The position numbers were made by a program, and so were the translations under genes. Below the pieces are notes generated by a model. It made no database searches and was not told the origin of the DNA. It worked only from the letters and a program-made list of their open reading frames with translations. A stretch of DNA of 64,000 bases, taken from NCBI GenBank assembly GCA_902362925.1, contig CABIYL010000007.1, one strand, 5' to 3'. Numbering within the stretch: the stretch's first letter is position 1; every line of letters starts with the position of its first letter. The stretch is from Pseudoflavonifractor sp902362925. GTDB lineage: Bacteria > Bacillota > Clostridia > Oscillospirales > Oscillospiraceae. Of this stretch, positions 16,644 to 27,924 are shown in pieces.

Positions 16644-17351
16644 ATGATTCGGAAGATTATCAAGATTGACGCGGACAAGTGCAACGGCTGCGGCGCCTGC
16701 GCGGCGGCCTGCCACGAGGGGGCCATCGGCATGGTGGACGGCAAGGCCAAGCTGCTCCGCGAGGACTACTGCGACGGCCTGGGGGACTGCCTCCCCGCCT
16801 GCCCCACCGGAGCCATCACCTTTGAGGAGCGAGAGGCTCCCGCCTACGACCACGCCGCCGTCATGGCCGCCAAGGCGGCCAAGGAGAAGGCCGCTCCCCT
16901 GCCCTGCGGCTGTCCGGGCAGCATGAGCCGCGCCATCCACCGTCAGGAGCGCCCCGCTGCCGCCGGTGAGATTCCCAGCGAACTGCGGCAGTGGCCGGTG
17001 CAGATTAAGCTGGTCAATCCCATGTCCCCCTGGCTCAGCGGCGCCGACGTGCTCATCGCCGCCGACTGCACCGCCTACGCCTACGGCGCCTTCCACCGGG
17101 ACTTTATCCGGGGCCGCGTGGTACTGGTGGGCTGCCCCAAGCTGGACGAGGGCGACTACACCGACAAGCTCACCGAGATTTTCCGCCGCAACGACGTGCG
17201 CAGCGTCACGGTTGCCCGGATGGAGGTGCCCTGCTGCGGCGGCATCCAGCGGGCCGCCGAGGTGGCCGTGGCCAATTCCGGCAAGCACATCCCTCTCACC
17301 ATTACCGTCATCTCCGCCGAGGGCGAGATTCTCCGCACCATCCAGCAGTAA
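16644..17351 (+). CDS. 4Fe-4S cluster protein, ferredoxin-like N-terminus
   Basis: The 235-residue protein begins with a bacterial ferredoxin-type site (Cys13, Cys16, Cys19, Cys23). A second, less regular one follows (Cys43, Cys49, Cys53, ending PACPTGAI). A C88-x-C90 pair and a late PCCGG motif could hold further metal. The C-terminal half (about 110-235) is a soluble domain containing LIAADCTAYAYGAFH and VVLVGCPKLD. It has no recognisable catalytic motif. It is predicted to be a cytoplasmic electron carrier or redox sensor. It is divergent from the Crp/Fnr gene across a palindrome. The ATG follows AAGGAGGG. Confidence 0.85.
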   Translation: MIRKIIKIDADKCNGCGACAAACHEGAIGMVDGKAKLLREDYCDGLGDCLPACPTGAITFEEREAPAYDHAAVMAAKAAKEKAAPLPCGCPGSMSRAIHRQERPAAAGEIPSELRQWPVQIKLVNPMSPWLSGADVLIAADCTAYAYGAFHRDFIRGRVVLVGCPKLDEGDYTDKLTEIFRRNDVRSVTVARMEVPCCGGIQRAAEVAVANSGKHIPLTITVISAEGEILRTIQQ

Positions 17352-17441
17352 AATATCTCCTCCCTATTTTCTCTCTTTCCATTGACATCGCTTTCCCTTT
17401 ATGTATGATGAAAGCAACAGGAAAAGCGGGGTGACACAGGG

Positions 17442-17840
17442 ATGGAGTTAGAAGAGTTGGAACGACAGAGGGAAGCACTGCGGCGGCAAATCATCGACTT
17501 GACGTTTCTTGTCCACGGTCCCGATATGATGCCGCTCCAAAAGCTGGATAAAAGCGCGCCGGAACGTGCCTTTCTCAACTATCTGGAAGATAAACTGGAA
17601 GAGAAGAAAGCCCAGCTGCATGCTTTGGACCTTCAAATTGCCCAGGCATCTACCTTCCGAGCCCGTTTTCACAGCGAGTGTTACAGCTTGCGAGGTGTCA
17701 TTTGGCTGGCGGCAGTAGGGATGTGCCTGGCAACTGTCACCTGCGGCAATCTTTTGAACAGTCCAGTGGGCGGGGGGATGGGTGTCCTGACGCTGGTCTC
17801 GCTGCTCTGGGCCATCTGGTCCTCTTTTCCTCCGAAATAG
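17442..17840 (+). CDS. Small coiled-coil membrane protein
   Basis: A 132-residue protein of no recognised family. Residues 1-70 are charged and heptad-like (MELEELERQREALRRQIIDL, KLEEKKAQLHALDLQIAQ). Two short hydrophobic stretches follow (about 86-103 and 112-127). The ATG at 17442 is preceded by CACAGGG. A likely promoter (TTGACA with TATGAT 17 bases on) lies at about 17382-17410. It stands alone, between the 4Fe-4S gene and a strong terminator. Confidence 0.65.
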   Translation: MELEELERQREALRRQIIDLTFLVHGPDMMPLQKLDKSAPERAFLNYLEDKLEEKKAQLHALDLQIAQASTFRARFHSECYSLRGVIWLAAVGMCLATVTCGNLLNSPVGGGMGVLTLVSLLWAIWSSFPPK

Positions 17841-17855
17841 ACCCCACCGATACCT

Positions 17856-17895
17856 AAAAAACGCCCCGTCTCAGTTTCCTGAGACGGGGCGTTTT
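17856..17895. terminator. Bidirectional terminator between the coiled-coil gene and clpE
   Basis: A perfect stem (AACGCCCCGTCTCAG with its complement), a TTTC loop and A/T runs on both sides serve the converging genes. Confidence 0.9.
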
Positions 17896-17903
17896 TGTTC
17901 TGC

Positions 17904-20435
<2,532 letters not shown>

Positions 20436-20455
20436 ATTGTTCAGCTCCTTTAAGG

Positions 20456-20496
20456 GGGGAGATTTTCTCCCCTTGGGGCACTGGTATGCCCCGGAG
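20456..20496 (-). promoter_or_regulatory. Competing hairpins in the clpE leader
   Basis: On the minus strand GGGGCA-TACCAG-TGCCCC (20475-20492), with outer CTCC/GGAG pairs (20493-20496 with 20467-20470), overlaps a second stem GGGGAGA/TCTCCCC (20456-20472). Both use the same GGGGAG strand, so only one can form fully. The downstream CTCC could also pair with the GGAG ribosome binding site. There is no T-run, so any control would be translational. Confidence 0.4.
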
Positions 20497-20584
20497 AAAA
20501 AATTCTAGTGCGAAATTGTGAACTGGGTATGAATTTCTGGTAATTTACTCGGTTTTTCTTTTTTCCGTCTTTTGGGGAATGGGC

Positions 20585-21118
20585 TTACTTTTTCTTGCCC
20601 AGCACGCTCATGTACAGCCACAGGTAGTAGAGGAAAGCCAGAATGGTCAGGGCCAGAGCGAAGGAGATCATGCCGGTGGCCCAGCTGCGGGGAATCTGGG
20701 GGAAGAGCACCAGAGCGGCGCACACCACAAAGAACACGAAGGTGGAGATTTTGCCCAGCCAGTTGGAGGGGATGACGTCGTCAATCTTGTGGAGCATGGA
20801 CAGGGCGCCCAGGCCCATGGCCGCCTCCTTGCAGAAGAAGATGACCACCGCCCAGATGGGAATGATGCCCGCCGCCGTGATGCAGACGATGACAGTAAAG
20901 GTCATCAGCTTGTCCGCCAGCGGGTCCAGAATCCGCCCCAGCCGGGTAATCTGGTTGAAGTGGCGGGCGATGTATCCGTCGGCGATGTCGGTGACAAAGG
21001 CCAGGGCGTACACCCCCACCGCCCAGTACCGCGCCGTGGGGATGGGCTGGAAGAACACCACTGCAAAGACCGGCACCATAGCCAGCCGGAGCAGGGAGAG
21101 AAAATTGGGCACATTCAT
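20585..21118 (-). CDS. pgsA: CDP-diacylglycerol--glycerol-3-phosphate 3-phosphatidyltransferase
   Basis: A membrane enzyme that makes phosphatidylglycerol phosphate from CDP-diacylglycerol. The CDP-alcohol phosphotransferase signature D-x2-D-G-x2-A-R-x8-G-x3-D-x3-D is present: DIADGYIARHF, then GRILDPLADK. The protein has 177 residues with about five helices. Start at the ATG at 21118 (MNVPNF) with AAGGTG upstream; an ATG five codons earlier is less well served. It is last in the truA-side operon, after cvpA. Confidence 0.9.
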   Translation of the reverse strand: MNVPNFLSLLRLAMVPVFAVVFFQPIPTARYWAVGVYALAFVTDIADGYIARHFNQITRLGRILDPLADKLMTFTVIVCITAAGIIPIWAVVIFFCKEAAMGLGALSMLHKIDDVIPSNWLGKISTFVFFVVCAALVLFPQIPRSWATGMISFALALTILAFLYYLWLYMSVLGKKK

Positions 21119-21163
21119 CTTTAACACCTTCATTTGTGTGGAATGGCGGGAAATGCTCCGGTA

Positions 21164-21871
21164 TTACAGCCCCTGGAGCAGGGTCATGGGATTGGTGGTC
21201 ATGAAGAACTTGAGCAGATGGGTCTGCTGGACGGTCTCCTCCGGGATGAGCTTGCCGGAGTACTGGATGAGCCAGGCCGCCAGGAAGAGAATCAGTACGC
21301 CCTTGATAAGGCCCATGGCCGCGCCGCCGGTCTTGTTGAGGAAGTTCAGACCGGGCAGCTTTGCCACCAGGTCCACCGCGTGGGAGAACACCTTCCACGC
21401 AATCAAAATCAGCGCGAAGGCCACGGTGAAAATCACCGAATAGGCCACCGACTGGGCGATGGCGGCGGCCACGGCCGCTGCCGCGTTGGCGGCTACAACA
21501 GTCATACCGTCCTGGACCGCCTGGTCGATGGTGTTCACCAGCTCCTCATACAGTCCCATATCACGGAGCACGGACAGCACGTCCTGCAGGGGGTAATCCT
21601 CCCCTTCTGTCAGGCCGGCGGCGGCGTCTCCCGCCGGGTCGGACTGCTGGAACTGCTCCTCCAGCTTCTCCTCAATCACCTGGGCGAACTGGGGCTCCAG
21701 AGCGGCGCCCACCTTGGGCGCCAGCAGGTTGGCCAGGAAGCTGGCACCCACAAAGGCCACGATGACAGCCAGCAGGCCGCACAGGGAGAGCACAAAGCCT
21801 CTGGACGCACCCCGCCAGGCGAAGAGGACCAGAATTGCCAGAATTGCGATATCAAATACCAGATAAGCCAT
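21164..21871 (-). CDS. CvpA family membrane protein
   Basis: The 235-residue protein has four to five helices. The first reads LVFDIAILAILVLFAWRGAS followed by RGF, the usual start of the CvpA / colicin V production family. The gap region (about 65-130) is hydrophilic and acidic. CvpA proteins are widespread membrane proteins linked to envelope stress; no reaction is known. The ATG at 21871 has GGAGG five bases upstream and was preferred to one four codons earlier. Confidence 0.85.
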   Translation of the reverse strand: MAYLVFDIAILAILVLFAWRGASRGFVLSLCGLLAVIVAFVGASFLANLLAPKVGAALEPQFAQVIEEKLEEQFQQSDPAGDAAAGLTEGEDYPLQDVLSVLRDMGLYEELVNTIDQAVQDGMTVVAANAAAAVAAAIAQSVAYSVIFTVAFALILIAWKVFSHAVDLVAKLPGLNFLNKTGGAAMGLIKGVLILFLAAWLIQYSGKLIPEETVQQTHLLKFFMTTNPMTLLQGL

Positions 21872-21910
21872 GGGAACCTCCATATGGAATCACTGAAAAG
21901 GGTTTCTTGT

Positions 21911-23107
21911 TCAGCCTGGGATGTAGAGCCGGGCTGTTTTCGCGCCGATGAGCATGGCGGTACCGTCTGCCCGCATGAGCACCTTCTGGGCGTTCTGGGT
22001 GCCGGACAGGCTGTCGTAGAGCCGGAGATCCGAGGTATAGATGTCCAGCCGGTCGGCGGTGAGTACGGCGATATACCGCCCTGCCGCTGACAGTGAGAGC
22101 ACCTGCTCGCCAATGTCCAGGGTGCCCGTCACCTCGCCCGACTCGTCGGTCACCACCAGCTGGGCCTGGGTACCGGCACGGTACTTGCCCAGCAGCAGCG
22201 CCGCGTACCCGTCCCCCTCCAGGGAGAACTCCTTCAGGTACTGGTCCGGGTAGCTGTACGCGCCCTTCCGCTCTCCCAGGTTCTTCTCCGCCAGAGAGAC
22301 GGCGAACACGCCCGTATCGCCCAGGGCCCACAGCGCACCGCTCTGTTCCCGCAGGTCCAGAATCACGCTGCCGTCCAGGCTGGCGGACACATCCGGTTCG
22401 GTCTCCTCCTCGGTCCGGTCCAGCCGGTAGAGGTCCAGGCTGCTGCTGAAGGACGCGCCGCTCTGGCTCACGGTGACCGTGGCCAGGTACTTCCCGTCCT
22501 CGGTCACCAGCGCGTCCATCACAAAGCCGCTGGAGCGGTTGAGCTGGATTACCGGCTGCTGCTGGGGGTTGTACACGGTCACAGAGCCCTTGTAGCTGGC
22601 CGCCTGGGTGACCACCGCCAGCCAGCCGTTCTCATTGACCCGGGCGGAGAGGATGGTCTTGCCGCTGTCCGCGCCCAGGGAGAACACCTTCTCCTTGTCC
22701 CGGAAGAGATAGAGGCTCTTGCCGCCGGCGTCATAGGTCAGGGACCACTCCCCTGCCGCCATGGCCACCGGCTGCTCCATCACAATCTGCTCATTTGCGT
22801 ACTGGGTGCCGCTGCCGGAAAAGAGCCGCACGCCGGTGGTGGAGCACACCAGCAGGTTCTCCCCCGCCGAGACGAAAATGTCCCGGGTGCTGCCCTCGTG
22901 GGCAAAGGACTCGGCCTGACCGCTGTCATTGCGCTCCAGGCTGCGATAGGTGAAGTACCGCCGGATGACGTCGAAATTCAGCCGGTCCCGGTAGACCACC
23001 AGGGTCACCGCGCCAAAAACCAGCGCCAATGTCACCAGAAAGGCCAGCAGACGGACCAGAATATTCGGTTTTTTCTTGTCGTTGGGCACTTCCTGTCTGT
23101 CGTTCAT
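21911..23107 (-). CDS. DUF5711-like membrane-anchored beta-propeller protein
   Basis: The 398-residue protein has a short cytoplasmic tail and one helix (about 16-38, VRLLAFLVTLALVFGAVTLV). A long external region of repeating WD-like strand patterns follows (for example AGEWSLTYDAGGKSLYLF and SAAGRYIAVLTADRLDIY). This resembles the DUF5711 family of clostridial proteins, next to cvpA and truA. No catalytic motif is seen. Its role may be structural or signal-sensing at the envelope. Confidence 0.75.
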   Translation of the reverse strand: MNDRQEVPNDKKKPNILVRLLAFLVTLALVFGAVTLVVYRDRLNFDVIRRYFTYRSLERNDSGQAESFAHEGSTRDIFVSAGENLLVCSTTGVRLFSGSGTQYANEQIVMEQPVAMAAGEWSLTYDAGGKSLYLFRDKEKVFSLGADSGKTILSARVNENGWLAVVTQAASYKGSVTVYNPQQQPVIQLNRSSGFVMDALVTEDGKYLATVTVSQSGASFSSSLDLYRLDRTEEETEPDVSASLDGSVILDLREQSGALWALGDTGVFAVSLAEKNLGERKGAYSYPDQYLKEFSLEGDGYAALLLGKYRAGTQAQLVVTDESGEVTGTLDIGEQVLSLSAAGRYIAVLTADRLDIYTSDLRLYDSLSGTQNAQKVLMRADGTAMLIGAKTARLYIPG

Positions 23108-23141
23108 GTGTATGCACCAAATTCCTTAAAAATTCTGCGGC

Positions 23142-23891
23142 TCAGAGCACGTCCTCTTCATACCACAGCTTGGTCATGTACAGGCCGCCCGGAGGTGCGG
23201 TAGGACCGGCCGCCGTGCGGCAGCGGCCCTCCAGAATGTCGCTCACCGCCTCAGGCGGGAACTTGCCCTCGGCCGCGTACACGCAGGTGCCCACCATGGC
23301 ACGCACCATGTTGTAGAGGAAGCCGTTGGCGCACACCCTGCACTCAATCATGTCCCCCGAGCGGGTCATGTTGAAGTAGTGCACGGTGCGCACGGTGGAC
23401 TGGACCTCCGTGCCCACCGACTGGACGGCGGCAAAGTCGTGGGTGCCCACAAACCGGTCGGCCGCCGCCTGCATCACCTTCTCGTCCAGGTGCTTGGGGT
23501 AGAACCAGGCCCGGTTGACGAAAAAGGCGTTGCGGATGCGGGAGTTGTAGATGCGGTAGGTGTACTCCTTTTTGATACAGGAGCCGATGGCGTTGAAGCC
23601 GTCGTGGACCTCGGTGGCCTTGACCACCACAATGTCCTCCGGCAGGCGGGTGTTCACCGCCAGGGGCAGCCGGTCGCAGGGGATGGTGGAGGTGGTTCGG
23701 AAATTGGCGATATAGTTCTCCGCGTGGACGCCTGCATCGGTGCGGCCTGCGCCGGTGCATTTCACCGGATGGCCCACCACCGAGGCGATGGCCTTCTCCA
23801 GGGTTTCCTCCACGGTGACCGCATTCTTCTGAATCTGCCACCCGTGGTAGGCCGTTCCAACGTACATCAATTTTAACGCTATATTTCTCAT
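23142..23891 (-). CDS. truA: tRNA pseudouridine synthase A
   Basis: TruA isomerises uridines 38-40 in the anticodon stem-loop of many tRNAs. The catalytic aspartate lies in the family motif GRTDAGVHA (about 46-54). YRIYNSRIRNAFF and the C-terminal ANGFLYNMVRAMVGT segment are typical. Length is 249 residues. It follows ecfT, as in the conserved ecfA1-ecfA2-ecfT-truA order of Firmicutes. The start at 23891 has no good ribosome binding site. Confidence 0.95.
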   Translation of the reverse strand: MRNIALKLMYVGTAYHGWQIQKNAVTVEETLEKAIASVVGHPVKCTGAGRTDAGVHAENYIANFRTTSTIPCDRLPLAVNTRLPEDIVVVKATEVHDGFNAIGSCIKKEYTYRIYNSRIRNAFFVNRAWFYPKHLDEKVMQAAADRFVGTHDFAAVQSVGTEVQSTVRTVHYFNMTRSGDMIECRVCANGFLYNMVRAMVGTCVYAAEGKFPPEAVSDILEGRCRTAAGPTAPPGGLYMTKLWYEEDVL

Positions 23892-23930
23892 AAAATCATA
23901 GAGCTTTCATTAGAAATTTCTTAAAATTTT

Positions 23931-24737
23931 TCACAGGCCGAAGTGACCCAGCACGCCCACGGCCACACAGACCGCCAATCCGCACACCAGGAACGCCACG
24001 TCGGCCTTGCGGTATTTCAGCTGGCGCAGGCGGGTGCGGCCCTCGCCGCCGTGATAACAGCGGCACTCCATGGCGATGGCCAGCTCGTCCGCCCGGCGGA
24101 AGGCCGAGATAAACAGGGGCACCAGCAGGGGGATGAGGGCCTTGGCCTTGTCCATCAGGCCGCCGGTGTCGAAGTCGGCGCCGCGGGCCTTCTGGGCGGA
24201 CATAATCTTGTCCGTCTCCTCAATGAGGGTGGGGATGAACCGCAGGGCGATGGACATCATCATGGACAGCTCATGGACGGGCACATGTATTTTCTTCAGG
24301 GGTCCCATCAGGTTCTCCAGGCCGTCGGTCAGGAGAATGGGCGAGGTGGTGTAGGTCAGCAGGAAGGTGCACAGAATGAGCATGGAGATGCGCAGCACCA
24401 TAAAGATGGCCGACCAGATGCCCTCCACCGTCAGGTTGAGGAAGCCCCACTTCCAGATGGTCTGACCAGGGGTCCAGAACAGGTTGAGGAAGGCGGTGAT
24501 GATGATGATGATCATAATGGGCTTGAGACCCCGGAAGATGGTCTTCAGCTTCACCTTGGACACGGCGATGGCGGAGGCCAGCACCACCATCATGATGCCG
24601 TATCCCACCAGCTGCTTGGCCAAGAAGAGGGCCACGATATACATGGCGGTAAGGAGAATCTTGGTCCGGGGGTCCAGGCGGTGGAGAATGGAGTTTCCGG
24701 GGAAATACTGTCCCAGGGTAATATCCTTCAGCGCCAT
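23931..24737 (-). CDS. ecfT: Energy-coupling factor transporter transmembrane protein EcfT
   Basis: EcfT links the ATPases to interchangeable vitamin-binding S components. This 268-residue protein has about five to six helices. The C-terminal coupling motif occurs as two Ala-Arg-Gly/Ala-x-x-type segments, seen here as SAQKARGADF and the related AMECRCYHGG. The ATG at 24737 directly abuts the ecfA2 stop, with GGAAGGGGG upstream. It likely energizes FolT (69-686) and other S components. Confidence 0.93.
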   Translation of the reverse strand: MALKDITLGQYFPGNSILHRLDPRTKILLTAMYIVALFLAKQLVGYGIMMVVLASAIAVSKVKLKTIFRGLKPIMIIIIITAFLNLFWTPGQTIWKWGFLNLTVEGIWSAIFMVLRISMLILCTFLLTYTTSPILLTDGLENLMGPLKKIHVPVHELSMMMSIALRFIPTLIEETDKIMSAQKARGADFDTGGLMDKAKALIPLLVPLFISAFRRADELAIAMECRCYHGGEGRTRLRQLKYRKADVAFLVCGLAVCVAVGVLGHFGL

Positions 24738-25607
24738 TTACACCGCCCCCTTCCGTGCTCTGTACGCCGCCATGACGGCCGCCTTTGCCTGCTCCATGGT
24801 GTAGGCTGTGTCGTCCACGTCCACGCCCAGCTTTCTCAGCTGGTGGAGCACCCGGGTCACCTGGGGCACGCCCAGGCCCATGGCAATCAGCTCCTCCTCG
24901 TGGGCAAAGACCTCACGGGGTGTGCCGGCGAAGGGGATGCGGCCGTCGTTGACCACCACCAGCCGGTCCACCGTCCGGGCCACCTCCTCCATGGAGTGGG
25001 AGACGATGATAATGGTGGCGTTCTTGGCCACGTGGTAGTCGTGGATGTTGGACAGGATGCTCTCCACGCCCACCGGGTCCAGACCGGCGGTGGGCTCGTC
25101 CAGGATGAGGACGGAGGGCTCCATGGCGATGACGCCCGCAATGGCTACCCGGCGCTTCTGTCCGCCGGACAGCTCAAAGGGGGACTGCTCCAGCATGGCG
25201 TCGGACAGGCCCACGAAGGCCGCAGCCTCCCGGACCCGGCGGTCAATCTCCTCCTCGGAGAGTTTCATGTTCCGGGGTCCGAAGGCGATGTCCTTATACA
25301 CCGTCTCCTCAAAGAGCTGGTACTCCGGGTACTGGAACACCAGGCCCACCTGAAAGCGGGTCTGATGGGTGCGCTCCTTGCTCTCCCAGATGTCCTTGCC
25401 CTCAAAGAGCACCCGGCCGGAGGTGGGCTTGAGCAGTCCGTTGAGGTGCTGGATCAGGGTGGACTTGCCCGACCCGGTGTGGCCGATGATGCCCAGGTAC
25501 TCCCCCCGGTAGGCCGTGAAATCCACATCAATCAGCGCGCCGTGCTCAAAAGGGGTGCCGGCGGAATAGATGTGGCTGAGTTTTTCCGTCTGGATAATCG
25601 GTTCCAT
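24738..25607 (-). CDS. ecfA2: Energy-coupling factor ATPase EcfA2
   Basis: An ABC ATPase of the ECF transporter, 289 residues. Walker A is GHTGSGKST (about 41-49), the Q-loop region is VGLVFQYPEYQLF, the signature is LSGGQKRR and Walker B is VLILDEPTAGLD. The C-terminal extension characteristic of EcfA proteins is present. It pairs with EcfA1 encoded upstream. A 93-residue gene separates the two. Confidence 0.94.
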   Translation of the reverse strand: MEPIIQTEKLSHIYSAGTPFEHGALIDVDFTAYRGEYLGIIGHTGSGKSTLIQHLNGLLKPTSGRVLFEGKDIWESKERTHQTRFQVGLVFQYPEYQLFEETVYKDIAFGPRNMKLSEEEIDRRVREAAAFVGLSDAMLEQSPFELSGGQKRRVAIAGVIAMEPSVLILDEPTAGLDPVGVESILSNIHDYHVAKNATIIIVSHSMEEVARTVDRLVVVNDGRIPFAGTPREVFAHEEELIAMGLGVPQVTRVLHQLRKLGVDVDDTAYTMEQAKAAVMAAYRARKGAV

Positions 25608-25672
25608 ACATCACATTTCCTTATCTGAAGTCGGTGCACGTCCCGTTTTCAGGATCGCGCCCGCAGCGGCCG

Positions 25673-25954
25673 TCAGTCTCCGCTCTTTTCTCCGGGCTGC
25701 ACCCCGGCTTCCGCCGCGGCCAGCCGCTCCTCCAGCAGGCGGATGCGCCCGCTCAGCAGAGTATAGACATAGAGAAGAGCGCCCACAAAGGCACCAAACA
25801 GGAGGTAGACAAGCCAGCCCGCAATCGCTTCGAATTCCATTTCATGTCCCATAAACAGATATGACACAATGATACTGACCAGGACCAGCAGAAAAACTGT
25901 CACGAAAAATCCGGTAGCAAAGCTTTGGATCGCTTCTTTTCGCACCTTTTCCAT
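25673..25954 (-). CDS. Small two-helix membrane protein between ecfA1 and ecfA2
   Basis: A 93-residue protein starting MEKVRKEAIQSFATGFFVTV. Two hydrophobic helices (about 14-34 and 45-66) are followed by a charged, heptad-like tail (GRIRLLEERLAAAEAGVQPG). No family is recognised. It interrupts the usually contiguous ecfA1-ecfA2 pair. In layout it mirrors the small gene between ybeY and era. The ATG at 25954 is preceded by AGGAGGAATATGG. Confidence 0.75.
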   Translation of the reverse strand: MEKVRKEAIQSFATGFFVTVFLLVLVSIIVSYLFMGHEMEFEAIAGWLVYLLFGAFVGALLYVYTLLSGRIRLLEERLAAAEAGVQPGEKSGD

Positions 25955-26000
25955 CCATATTCCTCCTTGTTCAGTTGTCCTTCTCCGGTGTCTCCTTCCG

Positions 26001-26846
26001 TTATTTCAGCAGCTCATACAGCGCCTTGGCGCACTCCTCGTCGCTGAGGGCGTCCAGGGGGGCATCCAGCCCCTCCTTGCGCAGCTCCCAGCACAGCTCC
26101 ACCGTCTCGGGCACCGTCAGGCCCACGGCCTTCAGCTCCTCCACCCGCTGGAACACCTGCCGGGGGGCTCCGTCGGCGATGACCTTGCCCTTGCTCATGA
26201 CCACCAGACGGTCGGCCTGGGCGGCCTCGTCCATGTGGTGGGTGATGAGCACCACGGTGATGCCTGCGTTCCGGTTGAGCTGGCGGATGGTGCGCAGCAC
26301 CTCGCTGCGGCCGATGGGGTCCAGCATGGCGGTGGGCTCGTCCAGCACGATGCACCGGGGCCGCATGGCGATGACGCCCGCAATGGCCACCCGCTGCTTC
26401 TGGCCGCCGGAGAGCAGATGGGGCGCGTGCTCCCGGTACTCGTACATGTCCACCAGCTTGAGGGCCTCGTCCACCCGGCGGCGAATCTCCTCCGGAGGCA
26501 CGCCCAGGTTCTCGGGGGCGAAAGCCACGTCCTCCTCCACCACGTTGGCCACAATCTGGTTGTCCGGGTTCTGGAACACCATGCCCACAGTGCGGCGGAT
26601 GTCCAGCAGCAGGTCGTCGTCGCAGGTGTCCATGCCGTCCACGTACACCTTGCCGCCGGTAGGCAGCAGGATGGCGTTCATGTGCTTGGCCAGGGTGGAT
26701 TTGCCCGACCCGTTGTGGCCCAGCACCGCAACAAAGCTGCCCTCTTCAATTTCCAGGTCCACCCCGTCCAGCACCACCGGGGAGAGACCTCCCTCGGCCT
26801 CGTAGGAGAAGCGGAGATTTTCGGTTTTTACAATGGAATTGGCCAT
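26001..26846 (-). CDS. ecfA1: Energy-coupling factor ATPase EcfA1
   Basis: The first ABC ATPase of the ECF module, 281 residues. Walker A is GHNGSGKST (about 42-50), the Q-loop is MVFQNPDNQI, the signature LLSGGQKQR and Walker B CIVLDEPTAMLD. The switch His lies in LITHHMDEA. The ATG at 26846 follows GGGAGG. It heads the ecfA1-(93 aa)-ecfA2-ecfT-truA operon. Confidence 0.94.
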   Translation of the reverse strand: MANSIVKTENLRFSYEAEGGLSPVVLDGVDLEIEEGSFVAVLGHNGSGKSTLAKHMNAILLPTGGKVYVDGMDTCDDDLLLDIRRTVGMVFQNPDNQIVANVVEEDVAFAPENLGVPPEEIRRRVDEALKLVDMYEYREHAPHLLSGGQKQRVAIAGVIAMRPRCIVLDEPTAMLDPIGRSEVLRTIRQLNRNAGITVVLITHHMDEAAQADRLVVMSKGKVIADGAPRQVFQRVEELKAVGLTVPETVELCWELRKEGLDAPLDALSDEECAKALYELLK

Positions 26847-26873
26847 TTTTTGCCTCCCATTCCCTGTTGTTCT

Positions 26874-27740
26874 TTACCGGTCGGCCATCCAGCGTCCGGT
26901 GGCGCCGCAGGGCAGCGCCAGACCGGTCTCGGTGACCCGCAGGCCCAGCTCGGCGCTCTCGGTGTGGCCGCCGTGCTTGCTGGACACCACGGTCTCCAGA
27001 ATGTAGGTCAGCACCGAGGGGGCAAGGCCCGTGGTGTAGGAGTTGATGAGGAAGAACAGGGGCTCATCGGAGAGCACCTGGGCCACCAGCTCCACAAAGG
27101 GGTAGAGGTTCTCCTCCAGCTTCCAGATCTCGCCGGAGGGTCCCCGTCCGTAGGACGGCGGGTCCATGATCACCGCGTCGTACTTTCGGCCCCGGCGGAT
27201 CTCCCGCTCCACAAACTTGCCGCAGTCGTCAATGATCCAGCGGATGGGCCGGTCCTCCACGCCGGAGGACTTGGCGTTCTCCCTGGCCCAGGCCACCATG
27301 CCCTTGGCCGCGTCCACGTGGCACACGCTGGCGCCGGCAGCGGCGCAGGCCACGGTGGCGCCGCCGGTGTAGGCGAAGAGGTTGAGCACCGAGATGGGCC
27401 GCCCCGCCTTCCGGATCTGCTCCCGGGCAAAATCCCAGTTGGCGGCCTGCTCAGGGAAGAGTCCGGTGTGCTTGAAGTTCATGGGCTTGATGTTGAAGGT
27501 CAGGTCTCCGTAGGACACCTGCCAGCGCTCGGGCACGTCCTTCTTCTCCCACTGGCCGCCGCCGGTGGAGGAGCGGGCGTACCGGGCGTCAGGCCGCCGC
27601 CACAGCCGGTTCTCCCGGGGTGTGTTCCAGATGGCCTGGGGGTCGGGCCGCACCAGGGTGTACTTGCCCCAGCGCTCCAGCTTTTCCCCGCCGCCGCAGT
27701 CAATCAGTTCGTAATCGTTCCACTTGTCAGAAATCCACAT
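26874..27740 (-). CDS. Class I SAM-dependent methyltransferase (RlmI/RlmK-like)
   Basis: This 288-residue methyltransferase has the AdoMet loop NLFAYTGGATVACAAAGA, DAAKGMVAWA, and the catalytic MDPPSYGRG. These match the 23S rRNA m5C/m7G methyltransferase group (RlmI, RlmK). The PUA domain of RlmI is absent, so the rRNA position cannot be assigned. The ATG at 27740 (MWISDKW) fits GAGGG at eight bases; TTG and ATG codons up to five codons earlier are alternatives. It is upstream of ecfA1 on the same strand. Confidence 0.85.
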   Translation of the reverse strand: MWISDKWNDYELIDCGGGEKLERWGKYTLVRPDPQAIWNTPRENRLWRRPDARYARSSTGGGQWEKKDVPERWQVSYGDLTFNIKPMNFKHTGLFPEQAANWDFAREQIRKAGRPISVLNLFAYTGGATVACAAAGASVCHVDAAKGMVAWARENAKSSGVEDRPIRWIIDDCGKFVEREIRRGRKYDAVIMDPPSYGRGPSGEIWKLEENLYPFVELVAQVLSDEPLFFLINSYTTGLAPSVLTYILETVVSSKHGGHTESAELGLRVTETGLALPCGATGRWMADR

Positions 27741-27876
27741 AAGCATATCCCTCAAAACATATGTGCATACAAAATCAGTATATTATATCACCCCTTCCAC
27801 TGGAACGTCAATTCGAAAACCGCCCGGAAAACGGCTTTTTGCGCCTTCACCTTCGGTCAGCTCTGCCAGTCCGGAC

Positions 27877-27913
27877 GAAAAAAGGAGCTCCGTGCATGGC
27901 ACGGAGCTCCTTT
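27877..27913 (-). terminator. Terminator of sigma module 2
   Basis: A 15-bp stem (AAAGGAGCTCCGTGC with its complement) around ATG, followed on the minus strand by six T residues, lies directly after the anti-sigma stop. Confidence 0.88.
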
Positions 27914-27924
27914 GATGCTGCCTC

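Noticed and set aside
20436..20584. CtsR or CIRCE operator before clpE
   Set aside because: No GGTCAAA-type direct repeat and no GCACTC-N9-GAGTGC inverted repeat were found.
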